Assembly (NCBI GenBank): GCA_014802045.1
Contig: JAAVDA010000004.1
Span: 1 to 50,701 of the forward strand
Direction of reading: 5' to 3'
DNA from: Bacteroides sp.
GTDB lineage: Bacteria > Bacteroidota > Bacteroidia > Bacteroidales > Muribaculaceae
DNA length: 50,701 nucleotides
The notes beneath the pieces are model-generated. The model was not told where the DNA came from, searched no databases, and saw only the letters and a list, made by a program, of their open reading frames with translations. This document shows, one piece after another, positions 16,356-24,769 of this stretch. Numbering within the stretch: position 1 is the first letter of the stretch; each line of letters starts with the position of its first letter. The position numbers and the translations under genes were made by a program.

Positions 16356-18236
16356 TCAACGTCCCAGCAGAAGCAGAAGAACATTGATGTCATTGGGCGA
16401 AATGCCGGGTATTCTTGACGCCTGCCCCACGGTCTCAGGGTCGATACGCGCAAGTTTCTGCCGTGCTTCAGTTGAGATGGATTTTACGGTGGAATAATCC
16501 AGACGGCCGCGTAGTTTCACGTCCTCAAGGCGGTGAAGTTTCTCAGCAATCATTCGCTCTCTATCAATATAGCCGCTATATTTTATGAGTATTTCAGCCG
16601 CCTCCAGTATCTCCTCCCTACGCTCCTCTTCGATTTCGCGGAGAATATAGCTATCCAAAGAGGGAAGCACAGCACGCAGCGCGGCAACCGTGAGAGCCGG
16701 ACGAAGAAGGAGTTCATAGAGTCTTACGGTCTGACGAATCGGAGTGTCGCCGATGCTTTCAAGATAAGGATTGATTTCGCTCTCCTTGATAGGAAGCTCA
16801 CGGACAAAACGAATGAAGGCGTCTCGCTGCTCCCGCTTTGAAAGCATAAGCCGATACCTCTCGTCAGAGGCAAGCCCGATGGCATGTCCACGGGGGGTGA
16901 GCCTCATATCGGCATCATCCTGCCGGAGAAGAATTCTATATTCGGCGCGCGAGGTAAACATACGGTATGGTTCGTCAACACCTTTTGTCACGAGGTCGTC
17001 GATAAGCACACCTATATAAGCTTCATCCCGGCCAAGCACAAACGGCTCCTTACCCTCACATTTCAGATGGGCGTTGATTCCCGCCACAATCCCCTGCCCC
17101 GCGGCTTCCTCATAGCCGGTGGTTCCGTTGACCTGCCCGGCGAAATAGAGACCGTCCACAAGCTTCGTCTCAAGAGTGTGGCGGAGCTGGCGGGGATCAA
17201 AGAAATCATATTCTATAGCATAGCCCGGACGATAGACCTCCACATCCTTAAATGCCGGTATGGTCTCAAGCGCCCGAAGCTGGATGTCGAGCGGCAGAGA
17301 TGAGGAGAACCCGTTGAGATAGTATTCCTGGGTGTACTCCCCCTCCGGCTCTATGAAAAGCTGATGTTCCTGCTTGTCGGCAAAGGTGACAATCTTCGTC
17401 TCAATGCTCGGACAGTAGCGCGGACCTATGCTTTTGATCTGACCATTATAAAGCGGAGAGTCGGGCAAACCGTCACGGAGCACCTCATGAGTGGCCGGAT
17501 TGGTGTAGACAATGAAACAAGGGCGCTGAAGAAGCTCGCGACCCACTGAGGGGAGAAACGAGAATTTGCGGTTGTCGTCATCACCGTCCTGTCTGGTGGT
17601 CTTGCTCCAGTCTATCGAACGTCCGTCGATACGCACCGGCGTGCCGGTCTTCATACGGTCTGCCACGAAGCCCAGCTCACGCAGACAAGCCGTGAGTCCG
17701 GTGGAAGAGGGCTCGGAAATTCGGCCCCCGTCCCACTGAGTTCTGCCCACATGCATCCGTCCGTTGAGAAAAGTGCCGGCTGTGACGATGACCGCCTTGG
17801 CATGAAATTTCACACCGAGAGCCGTAGTGACACCTTTCACACTCCCCTCCCCCACCTCTACCGACACAACATCATCCTGCCAGATCGAAAGGTTGGGAGT
17901 GTTTTCAAGAATGTTTCGCCAGAGCGAGCTGAAACGCATCCGGTCGCTCTGTGCCCTCGGGCTCCACATGGCCGGCCCTTTTGACCGGTTGAGCATGCGA
18001 AACTGAATGGCCGAACGATCTGTCACGATGCCCATCTGGCCACCGAGAGCATCAATCTCACGGACAATCTGCCCCTTTGCAATGCCGCCAACCGCGGGAT
18101 TACAGCTCATCTGGGCAATCTTATTCATATCTATAGTGATGAGCAGGGTGCGCGACCCCATACGGGCTGACGCAGAAGCAGCCTCGCAGCCGGCATGACC
18201 GGCCCCAACCACAATCACATCAAAATCAAATCTCAT
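16356..18236 (-). CDS. mnmG: tRNA uridine-5-carboxymethylaminomethyl modification enzyme MnmG
   Basis: MnmG (GidA) works with MnmE to install cmnm5U at the wobble position of some tRNAs, using FAD, NADH and folate. The 626-residue protein starts with the FAD-binding Rossmann motif DVIVVGAGHAGCEAA. It then has CNPAVGGIAKGQIVREIDA and the second FAD motif GLYFAGQVNGTTGYEEA, and it ends with the C-terminal helical domain. The ATG overlaps the ybeY stop as ATGA. All family regions are present. Confidence 0.97.
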   Translation of the reverse strand: MRFDFDVIVVGAGHAGCEAASASARMGSRTLLITIDMNKIAQMSCNPAVGGIAKGQIVREIDALGGQMGIVTDRSAIQFRMLNRSKGPAMWSPRAQSDRMRFSSLWRNILENTPNLSIWQDDVVSVEVGEGSVKGVTTALGVKFHAKAVIVTAGTFLNGRMHVGRTQWDGGRISEPSSTGLTACLRELGFVADRMKTGTPVRIDGRSIDWSKTTRQDGDDDNRKFSFLPSVGRELLQRPCFIVYTNPATHEVLRDGLPDSPLYNGQIKSIGPRYCPSIETKIVTFADKQEHQLFIEPEGEYTQEYYLNGFSSSLPLDIQLRALETIPAFKDVEVYRPGYAIEYDFFDPRQLRHTLETKLVDGLYFAGQVNGTTGYEEAAGQGIVAGINAHLKCEGKEPFVLGRDEAYIGVLIDDLVTKGVDEPYRMFTSRAEYRILLRQDDADMRLTPRGHAIGLASDERYRLMLSKREQRDAFIRFVRELPIKESEINPYLESIGDTPIRQTVRLYELLLRPALTVAALRAVLPSLDSYILREIEEERREEILEAAEILIKYSGYIDRERMIAEKLHRLEDVKLRGRLDYSTVKSISTEARQKLARIDPETVGQASRIPGISPNDINVLLLLLGR

Positions 18237-18655
18237 AATCCTGCAAGTTTTAGAGCAGCCTCTTCGTGGGCTTCCATTATTTCACGTTCACCGGGACCTT
18301 TGTCGTCAATCCCGCACAGATGCAACACCCCATGGACAATCACCCTCATGAGCTCGCGATGATAATCTTGACCAAACAACTCGGAATTACTCCTCACCGT
18401 GTCGAGCGAGATATACATATCGCCGCTCACCATACGCCGGCGTGAATAGTCAAAAGTAATGATGTCCGTGTAATAGTCGTGGCGAAGAAACTCACGGTTG
18501 ACACGGATTATTGTCTCATCGTCACAAAACATGTAGCCCAACCGGCCGAGCAGTCGGTCGTGGTCTGAAATCACACGCTCAAGCCATCGGGCTATAGAGT
18601 CGAAGTCGAGAGAGGGCATCTGAACACCCTCGGCTGTAAAAGTTATCTTTTCCAT
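18233..18655 (-). CDS. ybeY: Endoribonuclease YbeY / rRNA maturation factor
   Basis: YbeY is a metal-dependent endoribonuclease needed for 16S rRNA 3' end maturation and ribosome quality control. I use the ATG at 18655 (MEKITFTAEGVQ), giving 140 residues; the frame extends further to 18697. The family segments LNREFLRHDYYTDIITFDYS and VIVHGVLHLCGIDDKG are clear. The canonical HGxxHxxGYDH motif lacks the third histidine here (GIDDK), which from memory is usual in Bacteroidota. It is coupled to mnmG. Confidence 0.93.
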   Translation of the reverse strand: MEKITFTAEGVQMPSLDFDSIARWLERVISDHDRLLGRLGYMFCDDETIIRVNREFLRHDYYTDIITFDYSRRRMVSGDMYISLDTVRSNSELFGQDYHRELMRVIVHGVLHLCGIDDKGPGEREIMEAHEEAALKLAGL

Positions 18656-18667
18656 CTTTGCAACTTG

Positions 18668-18675
18668 CAAAAATA
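18668..18675 (-). promoter_or_regulatory. -7 promoter element for ybeY-mnmG-apt-uvrC
   Basis: TATTTTTG on the minus strand fits TAnnTTTG and ends 12 bp before the ATG at 18655. This would make the longer ybeY start at 18697 impossible and supports the chosen start. Confidence 0.5.
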
Positions 18676-18912
18676 CGAAAAAGTAGCTCATAATCAAATA
18701 GCAACACTCACTTCATTCTATTTGGATGCGAATAGAACCATGCAAAAACAGCATTATCTCACTGACTAACAAACCATTGAGCAATATTTAAGCCCCTCAG
18801 AATTAAACCGGAGAGATTTATCGGGCATCCCTGCGGCAATTTTCAATTCTCACGGCTTTAATTTCACACCACATCCCTCCCATCCACTCCCCTCCCCCAC
18901 CGAAAAAAAAGC

Positions 18913-18920
18913 TAACTTTG
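18913..18920 (+). promoter_or_regulatory. -7 promoter element for the AlkD-like gene
   Basis: TAACTTTG matches TAnnTTTG and ends four bases before the ATG at 18925, so the message is predicted to be leaderless. Confidence 0.5.
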
Positions 18921-18924
18921 CAAA

Positions 18925-19641
18925 ATGATACAAGAATGGCAAAAAGACCTCCGCCAATACGCTTCGGAGGATAAAGCAAAAATACTCTCCCGGTTTTTCA
19001 AAACCGGCAAAGGGGAATATGGCGAGGGCGACCAATTTTTAGGAATCACAGTTCCGGCCATCAGAGCCGTGAGCCGCAACCATAGCGAAGAATCGGTGGA
19101 GGCCATCGGAATGATGCTCCAATCTTCGTGGCATGAAGACAGAATGAGCGCCCTGCTCACACTCGTGGAGCAATATCGCCGAAAGAAATCAAATCGGAAG
19201 GAAATCACCGATTTTTATGTTGCCAATCTGTCAAGAGCCAACAACTGGGACCTTATAGACCTCTCCGCTCCGAAAATATTGGGGGAGTATGTGGCAGAGA
19301 GCGGTGAAACCGACAGACTCCTCCATCTGTCAGACCACCCGGACCTATGGCATCAGAGAGCGGCAATAGTGGCCACACTCACCCTTATAAAAAAAGGTGA
19401 ATTCAGCCCCACTATTTTATTGGCCGAGAAATTTCTCGCCCACCCCCATCCGCTCATGCACAAAGCCACCGGCTGGATGCTTCGCGAGGTGGGCAAACGA
19501 AGCGAGTCAAGGCTCACGGCGTTTCTTGACCTCCACACCTCCGAGATGCCCCGCACAGCCCTGCGCTATGCCATCGAACGACTCTCTGCCGAGCAACGCA
19601 CCCACTATATGCACCTCCCCCACCGGCGGCTAAAGCGATAA
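18925..19641 (+). CDS. AlkD-like DNA alkylation repair protein
   Basis: A 238-residue protein of the HEAT-like ALK repeat family, which removes bulky or positively charged alkylated bases. Family blocks are visible: QFLGITVPAIRAVSRNH near residue 38, MLQSSWHEDRMSALLTLVE near 68, NNWDLIDLSAPKILG near 108 with the conserved Trp-Asp, LWHQRAAIVATL near 142, and HPHPLMHKATGWMLREVGKR near 176. It is complete and monocistronic. A 960 bp non-coding region follows. Confidence 0.92.
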   Translation: MIQEWQKDLRQYASEDKAKILSRFFKTGKGEYGEGDQFLGITVPAIRAVSRNHSEESVEAIGMMLQSSWHEDRMSALLTLVEQYRRKKSNRKEITDFYVANLSRANNWDLIDLSAPKILGEYVAESGETDRLLHLSDHPDLWHQRAAIVATLTLIKKGEFSPTILLAEKFLAHPHPLMHKATGWMLREVGKRSESRLTAFLDLHTSEMPRTALRYAIERLSAEQRTHYMHLPHRRLKR

Positions 19642-19678
19642 GGCAGCTCCCATAGCGATGGTGAACACAAACAAGGGA

Positions 19679-19787
19679 GACCCGCGGTGAGCGGGTCGCG
19701 AGATAGTTGCGCGGAGTCGGCTGACTCCGCGAGTGGAGCGCCCCTCCCCCTTCCCCTCCCCGCGTGCCGCCGGCACGCGGGGAGGGG
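19679..19787. repeat. Run of three perfect hairpins
   Basis: Hairpin 1 (19679-19697) has 7 bp arms GACCCGC/GCGGGTC. Hairpin 2 (19711-19730) has 8 bp arms GCGGAGTC/GACTCCGC. Hairpin 3 (19753-19787) has 17 nt arms, CCCCTCCCCGCGTGCCG and its exact complement, around a single C. They follow the AlkD-like gene by 37 bp. Hairpin 3 has no T tract after it, so it is not a standard terminator. The arrangement resembles an interspersed palindromic unit. Confidence 0.75.
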
Positions 19788-19913
19788 TGAGATTTATATG
19801 GCTGCTTCCGCGGGGTGTCGCTATCGCTCCACACCCGCGCTATTATACCATCACCCGCTCGCCGCGTGCGGGATGATACGCGCAGGAAGCGCGGAGATGG
19901 TTGGAAACGTTGC

Positions 19914-20046
19914 GCTTGCAGCGTGGGGAAGAGAGGCCCAGTCTCCTAATAGAGCCTCAGAGAAGCGATTGCAACGCGGAAACAGTCGCCTCTCCGAGGC
20001 TCGGTGTTTTGATGCTATGCGTTGTCCCCACGCTGCAAGCGTGGGG
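19914..20046. repeat. Nested inverted repeats
   Basis: The outer arms GCTTGCAGCGTGGGGA (19914-19929) and its exact complement (20025-20040) are 95 bp apart. Inside them, 17 nt arms at 19952-19968 and 19986-20002 pair with two mismatches. The right outer arm also forms its own hairpin with the following bases (20026-20046, 9 bp arms, loop GCA). The whole could fold as one 130 nt RNA or as a cruciform. Confidence 0.7.
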
Positions 20047-20166
20047 TTATCAACAACCGCTGCATCTCCGATGCATCATGCGGCATCATCCCTCATTTCT
20101 CACATATTTCTCATTTCTCATTCTTCATTTCTCACTTTTTATCTCTCATTTTTCATTTTAATATAT

Positions 20167-20174
20167 TATCTTTG
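20167..20174 (+). promoter_or_regulatory. Possible -7 element before the candidate structured region
   Basis: TATCTTTG matches TAnnTTTG and lies after the A/T-rich pyrimidine tract, just before the GC-rich candidate RNA. No -33 TTTG is found at 19-20 bp; the tract there reads TTTTC and TTTT. Confidence 0.35.
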
Positions 20175-20590
20175 CCCTGCCAACTCACGCCGTATCCGAC
20201 AGATACCGTTCAGAGGAACATTACTTACTGTCGGGGTTGGGCGGGTTGGCCACACGGTGAGGTGCCGTGTGCCATAAAAATAAAAAGCGTTATTGGCGCT
20301 TGGTTTCTGACGAATCGAAACTTCGCAACTTTCATTACCGGTCAGGCTACCATGCAACGATGATGCTCATGGGTGTGTACATTCCCCACCGAGCCATGCT
20401 GCGCGAGCAGTGTGATTTGTGGGCGTGTCATACGGCGTGAGGTCACGTTGCTCGTTCCGACCGGTTGGGCAATGCGAAGGCCTCGATTCGTGGAGCGGGC
20501 AACCGAAGGCTTCACGCTTCTGCGTTTGAGAGCATCCCACCACGCAGTTTTAGTGAATTAATGTCTGACTTGAGGCCGGAAAGACACCAT
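20175..20590 (+). ncRNA. Candidate structured RNA or leader element
   Basis: The stretch is GC-rich with no gene and contains many potential stems: CACACGG/CCGTGTG (20251-20271), AAGCG/CGCTT directly after it, GTTTC/GAAAC, CCATG/CATGG, and a long-range ACCGGTC/GACCGGT pair (about 20337 and 20458). It begins after a -7-like box and ends shortly before the ATG at 20602, so it could be a long 5' leader or a separate RNA. I have an unverified memory of similar sequence recurring between genes in Bacteroidales genomes. Strand and ends are guesses. Confidence 0.35.
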
Positions 20591-20601
20591 TACTTCTTAT
20601 C

Positions 20602-21642
20602 ATGAGAAAAGAAACCCCTCTAAGCGAGACCTTTGAAACCTGGCTGGAGAAAAACGGCATCAACACCGATGCCTCCCGTAAATGCTATTTGCGTGGCGAC
20701 CCCTATCCCGCTAACAGTTTCAGCTATTTTGAGTTAGCCGCCAATTTCATGATCAATGGCGAGCCGGCATTTGCCTTTACAGTCTTAGACGACTGGTATG
20801 AAGAGATTATTTCATCCACTGTAAACGTTTCCAACCGCAAATCTTACTGGGCTAAAACCTATCAGTTCTTCCTGACGAAACAAGCAGAGCTGATGACTTC
20901 AAATCAATCACCGACAATCGATCCGGAACTCTTACGGGATATCCGCCGAAAGTTTGCTGCTGAAATCAAGTCGAAACAAAGCGACCGTCAGACACTGGCA
21001 CAACTTGACGGCATGAACCATCTGATCACTTTATTAGGAGAAGACAGTTTTATAAAACTCGCCATAGAGTCATCCTACTTTTTCAACGCCGAAATAGTAA
21101 AAAAACGCTTTGAAGAGATAGCCGAGGTCTTCACAACCGGCGGAGAATTACCGGCCAGAAAATCCTCCACTCCGTCCATTTATTCAAATGTCAAAATCAT
21201 TGAGAAAAAAAACGGGAACTCCCACGTTTGCAGCCTCATCAAAAAAGAGTTCGGCTATGATCTGAACCAAGGCGTAGAAAAGAAACCGATTCTCAACACC
21301 ATCATATCCCATGTGTGGGGTAAAGCCGTAGATCCGCAATATTTCACTGCCCTTTGGAACATTGTGCTCATCCCTGCATGGGCCAACCACCTCATGGATA
21401 AAGAGTCTGCACCGGAGGACTCTCTTGCATCAAAACTTCAGTCCACAATAAAAGCCATTTGCCTGAAATTATATAACATGCAGTCATTTGACTGGAGCAA
21501 GTTGCCTATCGGTTCATGTCCTCAGGTTGCACAAGCCAAGGATATCTGCCACGCTACATATAATATTCAGGTAATCCAGCCATCGGTGCCCGCATCAGGC
21601 ACAAAACTGGGTCGAATCACCATTAAACCGATTACAATCTGA
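20602..21642 (+). CDS. Unrecognised 346-residue protein
   Basis: I do not recognise this protein. It has no signal peptide or membrane segment and looks like a soluble, mainly helical cytoplasmic protein. Residues 1-100 contain aromatic-rich helices (NSFSYFELAANFMINGEPAF, DDWYEEI). Residues about 205-275 contain NGNSHVCSLIKKEFGYDL, ISHVWGKAVDPQYFTALWNI and VLIPAWANHLMDKE; the H-x-W-G-x(3)-D-x(7)-LWN-x-x-x-IP pattern faintly recalls an HNH-type core, but this is only an impression. Its GC content is lower than that of the core genes. It is 19 bp upstream of the BspA-like gene and may be cotranscribed with it. Confidence 0.7.
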   Translation: MRKETPLSETFETWLEKNGINTDASRKCYLRGDPYPANSFSYFELAANFMINGEPAFAFTVLDDWYEEIISSTVNVSNRKSYWAKTYQFFLTKQAELMTSNQSPTIDPELLRDIRRKFAAEIKSKQSDRQTLAQLDGMNHLITLLGEDSFIKLAIESSYFFNAEIVKKRFEEIAEVFTTGGELPARKSSTPSIYSNVKIIEKKNGNSHVCSLIKKEFGYDLNQGVEKKPILNTIISHVWGKAVDPQYFTALWNIVLIPAWANHLMDKESAPEDSLASKLQSTIKAICLKLYNMQSFDWSKLPIGSCPQVAQAKDICHATYNIQVIQPSVPASGTKLGRITIKPITI

Positions 21643-21661
21643 ACTATACATTCTTATTAAA

Positions 21662-23839
21662 ATGAAGGTAAATATAAATCCCTATAAGCTCCGGTTCGTA
21701 ATTATCGTCGGGCTTATCATGGCTTTCTCCGGTCGACTGTACGCCCAGGGCTTTACTGACGGTGGATTCTATTTCTCTGTAATAGAACCCGGAAAGAGCT
21801 GTGCAGTAGTAGGAAAGGCTAATTATGTGTACAACCTAATAATTCCGGCCACAGCTAGCTATGATGGAGAAGAACTTTCTGTCACTGAGATTGGCGACTC
21901 CGCTTTCTACGGCAATACGGGCTACCTCAATCAGCTTACTATTCCGGAGAGTGTCACTAAGATTGGCTCCGGCGCTTTCTACGGCTGTAATGGCCTCAAA
22001 GGTTCGCTTACCATTCCGGAGAGTGTCACTGAGATTGGCGAAAACGCTTTCCGAGGCTGTCGCGACTTCACCGGTTCGCTTACTATTCCGGGGAGTGTCA
22101 CTAAGATTGGCTCCGGCACTTTCTACGGCTGTAGAGGCTTCACCGGTTCGCTTACTATTCCGGAAAGCGTCACTGAGATTGGCGGCGGCGCTTTCTGGGG
22201 CTGTAGCGGCTTCACCGGTTCGCTTACTATTCCAGAGGGTGTCACTGAGATTGGCGCCAGCGCTTTCCGAGGCTGTAGCGGCTTCACCGGTTCGCTTACT
22301 ATTCCGGAGGGTGTCACTGAGATTGCCGATTCCGCTTTCTGGGGCTGTATCGGCCTCAGCGGTTCGCTTACTATTCCGGAGGGTGTCACTGAGATTGGGT
22401 CACTTGCCTTCGAGGGTTGTAGCGGCTTCACCGGTTCGCTTACCATTTCGAAGGGTGTCACTTCGATTGGCACCGGGGCTTTCAGATTCTGTAGCGGCTT
22501 CACCGGTTCGCTTACTATTCCGGAGGGTGTGACTGAGATTGGCAAGGACGCTTTCGCCTACTGTGACGGCTTCACCGGTTCGCTTACTATTCCGGAGAGT
22601 GTCACTAAGATTGGCGACCTCGCTTTCTGGAGCTGTAGCGGCTTCACCGGTTCGCTTACTATTCCGGAGAGTGTTACTGAGATTGCCTACGCCGCTTTCG
22701 TAGGCTGTAGCGGCTTCACCGGTTCGCTCACCATTCCGGAGAGTATCACTGAGATTGGCGCCGTCGCTTTCCACGGCTGTAGCGGCTTCACCTCGCTTAC
22801 TATTCCGGAGAGTGTCACTGAGATTGGCGGCAGCGCTTTCCGAGGCTGTCGCGGCCTCACAGGTTCGCTTACTATTCCGGAGAGTGTCACTGAGATTGGC
22901 GGCAGCGCTTTCGAAGGATGTAGCGGCTTCACCTCGCTTACTATTCCGGAGAGTGTCACTGAGATTGCCTACGCCGCTTTCGCAGACTGTAGCGGCTTCA
23001 CCGGTCCGCTTACTATTCCGGAGAGTGTCACTAAGATTGACTTCGAGGCTTTCCGAGGCTGTAGCGGCTTCACAGGTTCGCTTAATATTCCGGATGGTGT
23101 CACCGAGATTGGCCAGAGAGCTTTCTACGAGTGTAGCGGCTTCACCGGTTCGCTTACTCTTGGCAGTGGATTGGAGAGATTAGGAAATACTCCGTTTTAC
23201 GGCTGTGATTTCGATGAAGTCATATCGCTGAACCCCACTCCTCCAACAAGCATAGAGGAGGGGGAAAAAGCAAATGTGTTTGCCTATTCCAATCGGGAGA
23301 CTCCACTGACGGTTCCCGCAGGAAGCGAGGAGGCGTATATGGCCTCACCTGTGTGGCGGCGCTTCAAGCTCGCGGGAGTCCTAGCTACCGGCATAACCCT
23401 CAGCAATACGGCGTTGACTCTCACCACCGGAGCCACTGCGCAGCTCTCAGCCGCCATCACTCCCGAGAATGCCACGTACAAGAGCGTGACATGGAGCTCT
23501 TCTGACACGGAAGTGGCCACCGTAAGCGAAGTTGGTGTAGTGACCGCCCTCAAAGCGGGCAGTGCTACAATCACCGTATCGACGGTAAACGGCCTCACTG
23601 CAACCTGCACAGTGACCGTAACAGCCAATACGAGCGGCATTGAGGGTGTGGATGGCGACGGAGTGACGCCGGTGAGCGTAGTGAGTGGTGAAATCGTAAT
23701 CAGCGGCGATGCCGAAGCAGAGGTGTATAGCCTCACGGGAGCCCGGGTGGCTGTGGCCACCGGTGGCCGCGTGAGCGGTCTGCCCCGTGGCATCTATCTG
23801 GTGCGCACCGGCGGAAAGACTTATAAGATTGTGCTCTAA
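21662..23839 (+). CDS. BspA-like leucine-rich repeat surface protein
   Basis: The 725-residue secreted protein has a signal peptide (to about residue 29, LYAQG). Seventeen LRR_5 (Treponema pallidum-type) repeats of 24 residues follow, from about residue 95 to 505, on the pattern LTIPESVTEIGxxAFxGCSGFTGS. Two repeats lack one residue. A Big_2-type bacterial Ig-like domain covers about residues 580-665 (TGITLSNTALTLTTGATAQL onward). The last 50 residues (EVYSLTGARVAV then GIYLVRTGGKTYKIVL) resemble a type IX secretion type A sorting domain. It is probably an exported adhesin-like protein. The repeats are highly uniform at DNA level, which favours copy-number change. Confidence 0.93.
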   Translation: MKVNINPYKLRFVIIVGLIMAFSGRLYAQGFTDGGFYFSVIEPGKSCAVVGKANYVYNLIIPATASYDGEELSVTEIGDSAFYGNTGYLNQLTIPESVTKIGSGAFYGCNGLKGSLTIPESVTEIGENAFRGCRDFTGSLTIPGSVTKIGSGTFYGCRGFTGSLTIPESVTEIGGGAFWGCSGFTGSLTIPEGVTEIGASAFRGCSGFTGSLTIPEGVTEIADSAFWGCIGLSGSLTIPEGVTEIGSLAFEGCSGFTGSLTISKGVTSIGTGAFRFCSGFTGSLTIPEGVTEIGKDAFAYCDGFTGSLTIPESVTKIGDLAFWSCSGFTGSLTIPESVTEIAYAAFVGCSGFTGSLTIPESITEIGAVAFHGCSGFTSLTIPESVTEIGGSAFRGCRGLTGSLTIPESVTEIGGSAFEGCSGFTSLTIPESVTEIAYAAFADCSGFTGPLTIPESVTKIDFEAFRGCSGFTGSLNIPDGVTEIGQRAFYECSGFTGSLTLGSGLERLGNTPFYGCDFDEVISLNPTPPTSIEEGEKANVFAYSNRETPLTVPAGSEEAYMASPVWRRFKLAGVLATGITLSNTALTLTTGATAQLSAAITPENATYKSVTWSSSDTEVATVSEVGVVTALKAGSATITVSTVNGLTATCTVTVTANTSGIEGVDGDGVTPVSVVSGEIVISGDAEAEVYSLTGARVAVATGGRVSGLPRGIYLVRTGGKTYKIVL
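21946..23152 (+). repeat. Seventeen tandem 72 bp (two 69 bp) LRR-coding repeats
   Basis: Units on the pattern CTTACTATTCCGGAGAGTGT followed by CACTGAGATTGGC, a variable six to nine bases, GCTTTC, a variable codon and GGCTGTAGCGGCTTCACCGG run in tandem within the BspA-like gene. Variation is concentrated at the two residues before AF and the one after it, the exposed positions of the repeat. This is coding repeat DNA, not a CRISPR array. Confidence 0.9.
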
Positions 23840-23859
23840 ACCCTACCCGGATATCTCTC

Positions 23860-23892
23860 AGAAGCGTCCCATCCCCGGGGCGCTTCTTTTTT
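23860..23892 (+). terminator. Rho-independent terminator after the BspA-like gene
   Basis: Stem AGAAGCGTCCC/GGGGCGCTTCT (with a wobble pair) followed by TTTTTT. It lies 20 bp after the stop. Confidence 0.8.
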
Positions 23893-23968
23893 GCATGCGC
23901 AGTGGAGAGGAGAAGAGAGGAGAGAGGAAAAAATCGGGGCGGAAATTGGATATGTTGAAGATTATGGT

Positions 23969-23976
23969 TAGATTTG
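23969..23976 (+). promoter_or_regulatory. -7 promoter element for the glycosyltransferase/nucleoside kinase pair
   Basis: TAGATTTG fits TAnnTTTG and ends 7 bp before the ATG at 23984, again predicting an almost leaderless message. Confidence 0.5.
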
Positions 23977-23983
23977 CAGCGTT

Positions 23984-24769
23984 ATGGCTAATATATCAGC
24001 TACAATCCTCACATTCAATGAGGAGAAACGCATAAAAGCCTGCATTGATTCGCTGCGCGGCATAGCCGACGAGATAATCGTGGTAGACTCGTTTTCGACC
24101 GACCGCACGGCAGAAATATGCAGGCGCGAGGGGTGTGAGGTGACTCAGCGCCGCTTGGCCGGCTATGGAGCTCAGCGCCAGTATGCCACCTCACTGACGT
24201 CGTATCCTTATGTTCTTTCGGTGGATGCCGACGAGGTGATTTCGCCGGCCTTGAAAAATTCGATACTGCGAGTGAAGAGGGAGGGGTTTGCCCACCGGGG
24301 CTATTGCTTCGCACGCCTGAATTTCTATTGTGGAATGCCGATAAGACACTGCGGATGGTATCCGGACCTGCAGGTGAGGCTCTTTGACAAGCGCTATGCC
24401 AACTGGAATCTGCACGATGTGGACGAGAGGGTGATATTTCGCGATGGTGTGACGCCTTGCCGTCTGGACGGCGACATACTCCACTACCGGTGTGACACTC
24501 CGGAGGAGTATGAGGCCACCGAGGCCAAGCATGCGGGATTTCTGGCGCGACGCATCATAGCCGAGGGGCATCATATCAGGGCTATAGACCCCTATATAGA
24601 GGGGATGAAGAGCTTTGCAAAATGCTTTATCATGCAGAAGGGTATGCTTGACGGCATACAGGGGCGCGACATAAGCCTGCGCCGTTATCATTCTGCGCTT
24701 ATGGCATGGAAAGCGGCAAGAATCAAACAACAACAGAACGCATCACAATCTGACAGCAACAAACGATGA
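23984..24769 (+). CDS. Family 2 glycosyltransferase (WaaE/KdtX-like)
   Basis: The 261-residue protein has a GT-A fold N-terminus: ISATILTFNEEKRIKACIDS, then IVVDSFSTDRTAEIC and VLSVDADE, where DAD is the metal-binding DxD. Motif PDLQVRLFDKRYANW and the following LHYRCDTPEEYE are typical of the LPS core glycosyltransferases related to WaaE and KdtX. It probably adds a sugar to lipid A core or another envelope glycan at the inner membrane. The stop overlaps the ATG of the nucleoside kinase as ATGA. Confidence 0.9.
   Translation: MANISATILTFNEEKRIKACIDSLRGIADEIIVVDSFSTDRTAEICRREGCEVTQRRLAGYGAQRQYATSLTSYPYVLSVDADEVISPALKNSILRVKREGFAHRGYCFARLNFYCGMPIRHCGWYPDLQVRLFDKRYANWNLHDVDERVIFRDGVTPCRLDGDILHYRCDTPEEYEATEAKHAGFLARRIIAEGHHIRAIDPYIEGMKSFAKCFIMQKGMLDGIQGRDISLRRYHSALMAWKAARIKQQQNASQSDSNKR

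Larger units (their letters stand above)
19642..20601. other. 960 bp gene-free region with hairpins and a candidate structured element
   Basis: No convincing gene is seen between the AlkD-like gene and the 346-residue protein gene. The left part (19679-19787) holds three perfect GC-rich hairpins. The middle (19914-20046) holds nested inverted repeats. A pyrimidine-rich stretch of TCATTTCTCA-like repeats runs from 20092 to 20160, with a -7-like TATCTTTG at 20167-20174. The right part (about 20175-20590) is GC-rich, has several further hairpins and looks like an RNA or a repeated intergenic element. Small open frames on both strands inside it are not supported as genes. Confidence 0.7.

Noticed and set aside
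20166-20357. Small open frames on both strands in the GC-rich gap
   Set aside because: No start context or codon bias; they cross hairpins, and the region is better explained as a non-coding or repeated element.
21861-22959. Long repetitive frames on both strands within the BspA-like gene
   Set aside because: They are frame shadows of the 72 bp repeats, which keep alternative frames open because the unit length is a multiple of three.
21946-23152. Possible CRISPR-like array
   Set aside because: Repeats are long, coding, in frame and not separated by unique spacers.
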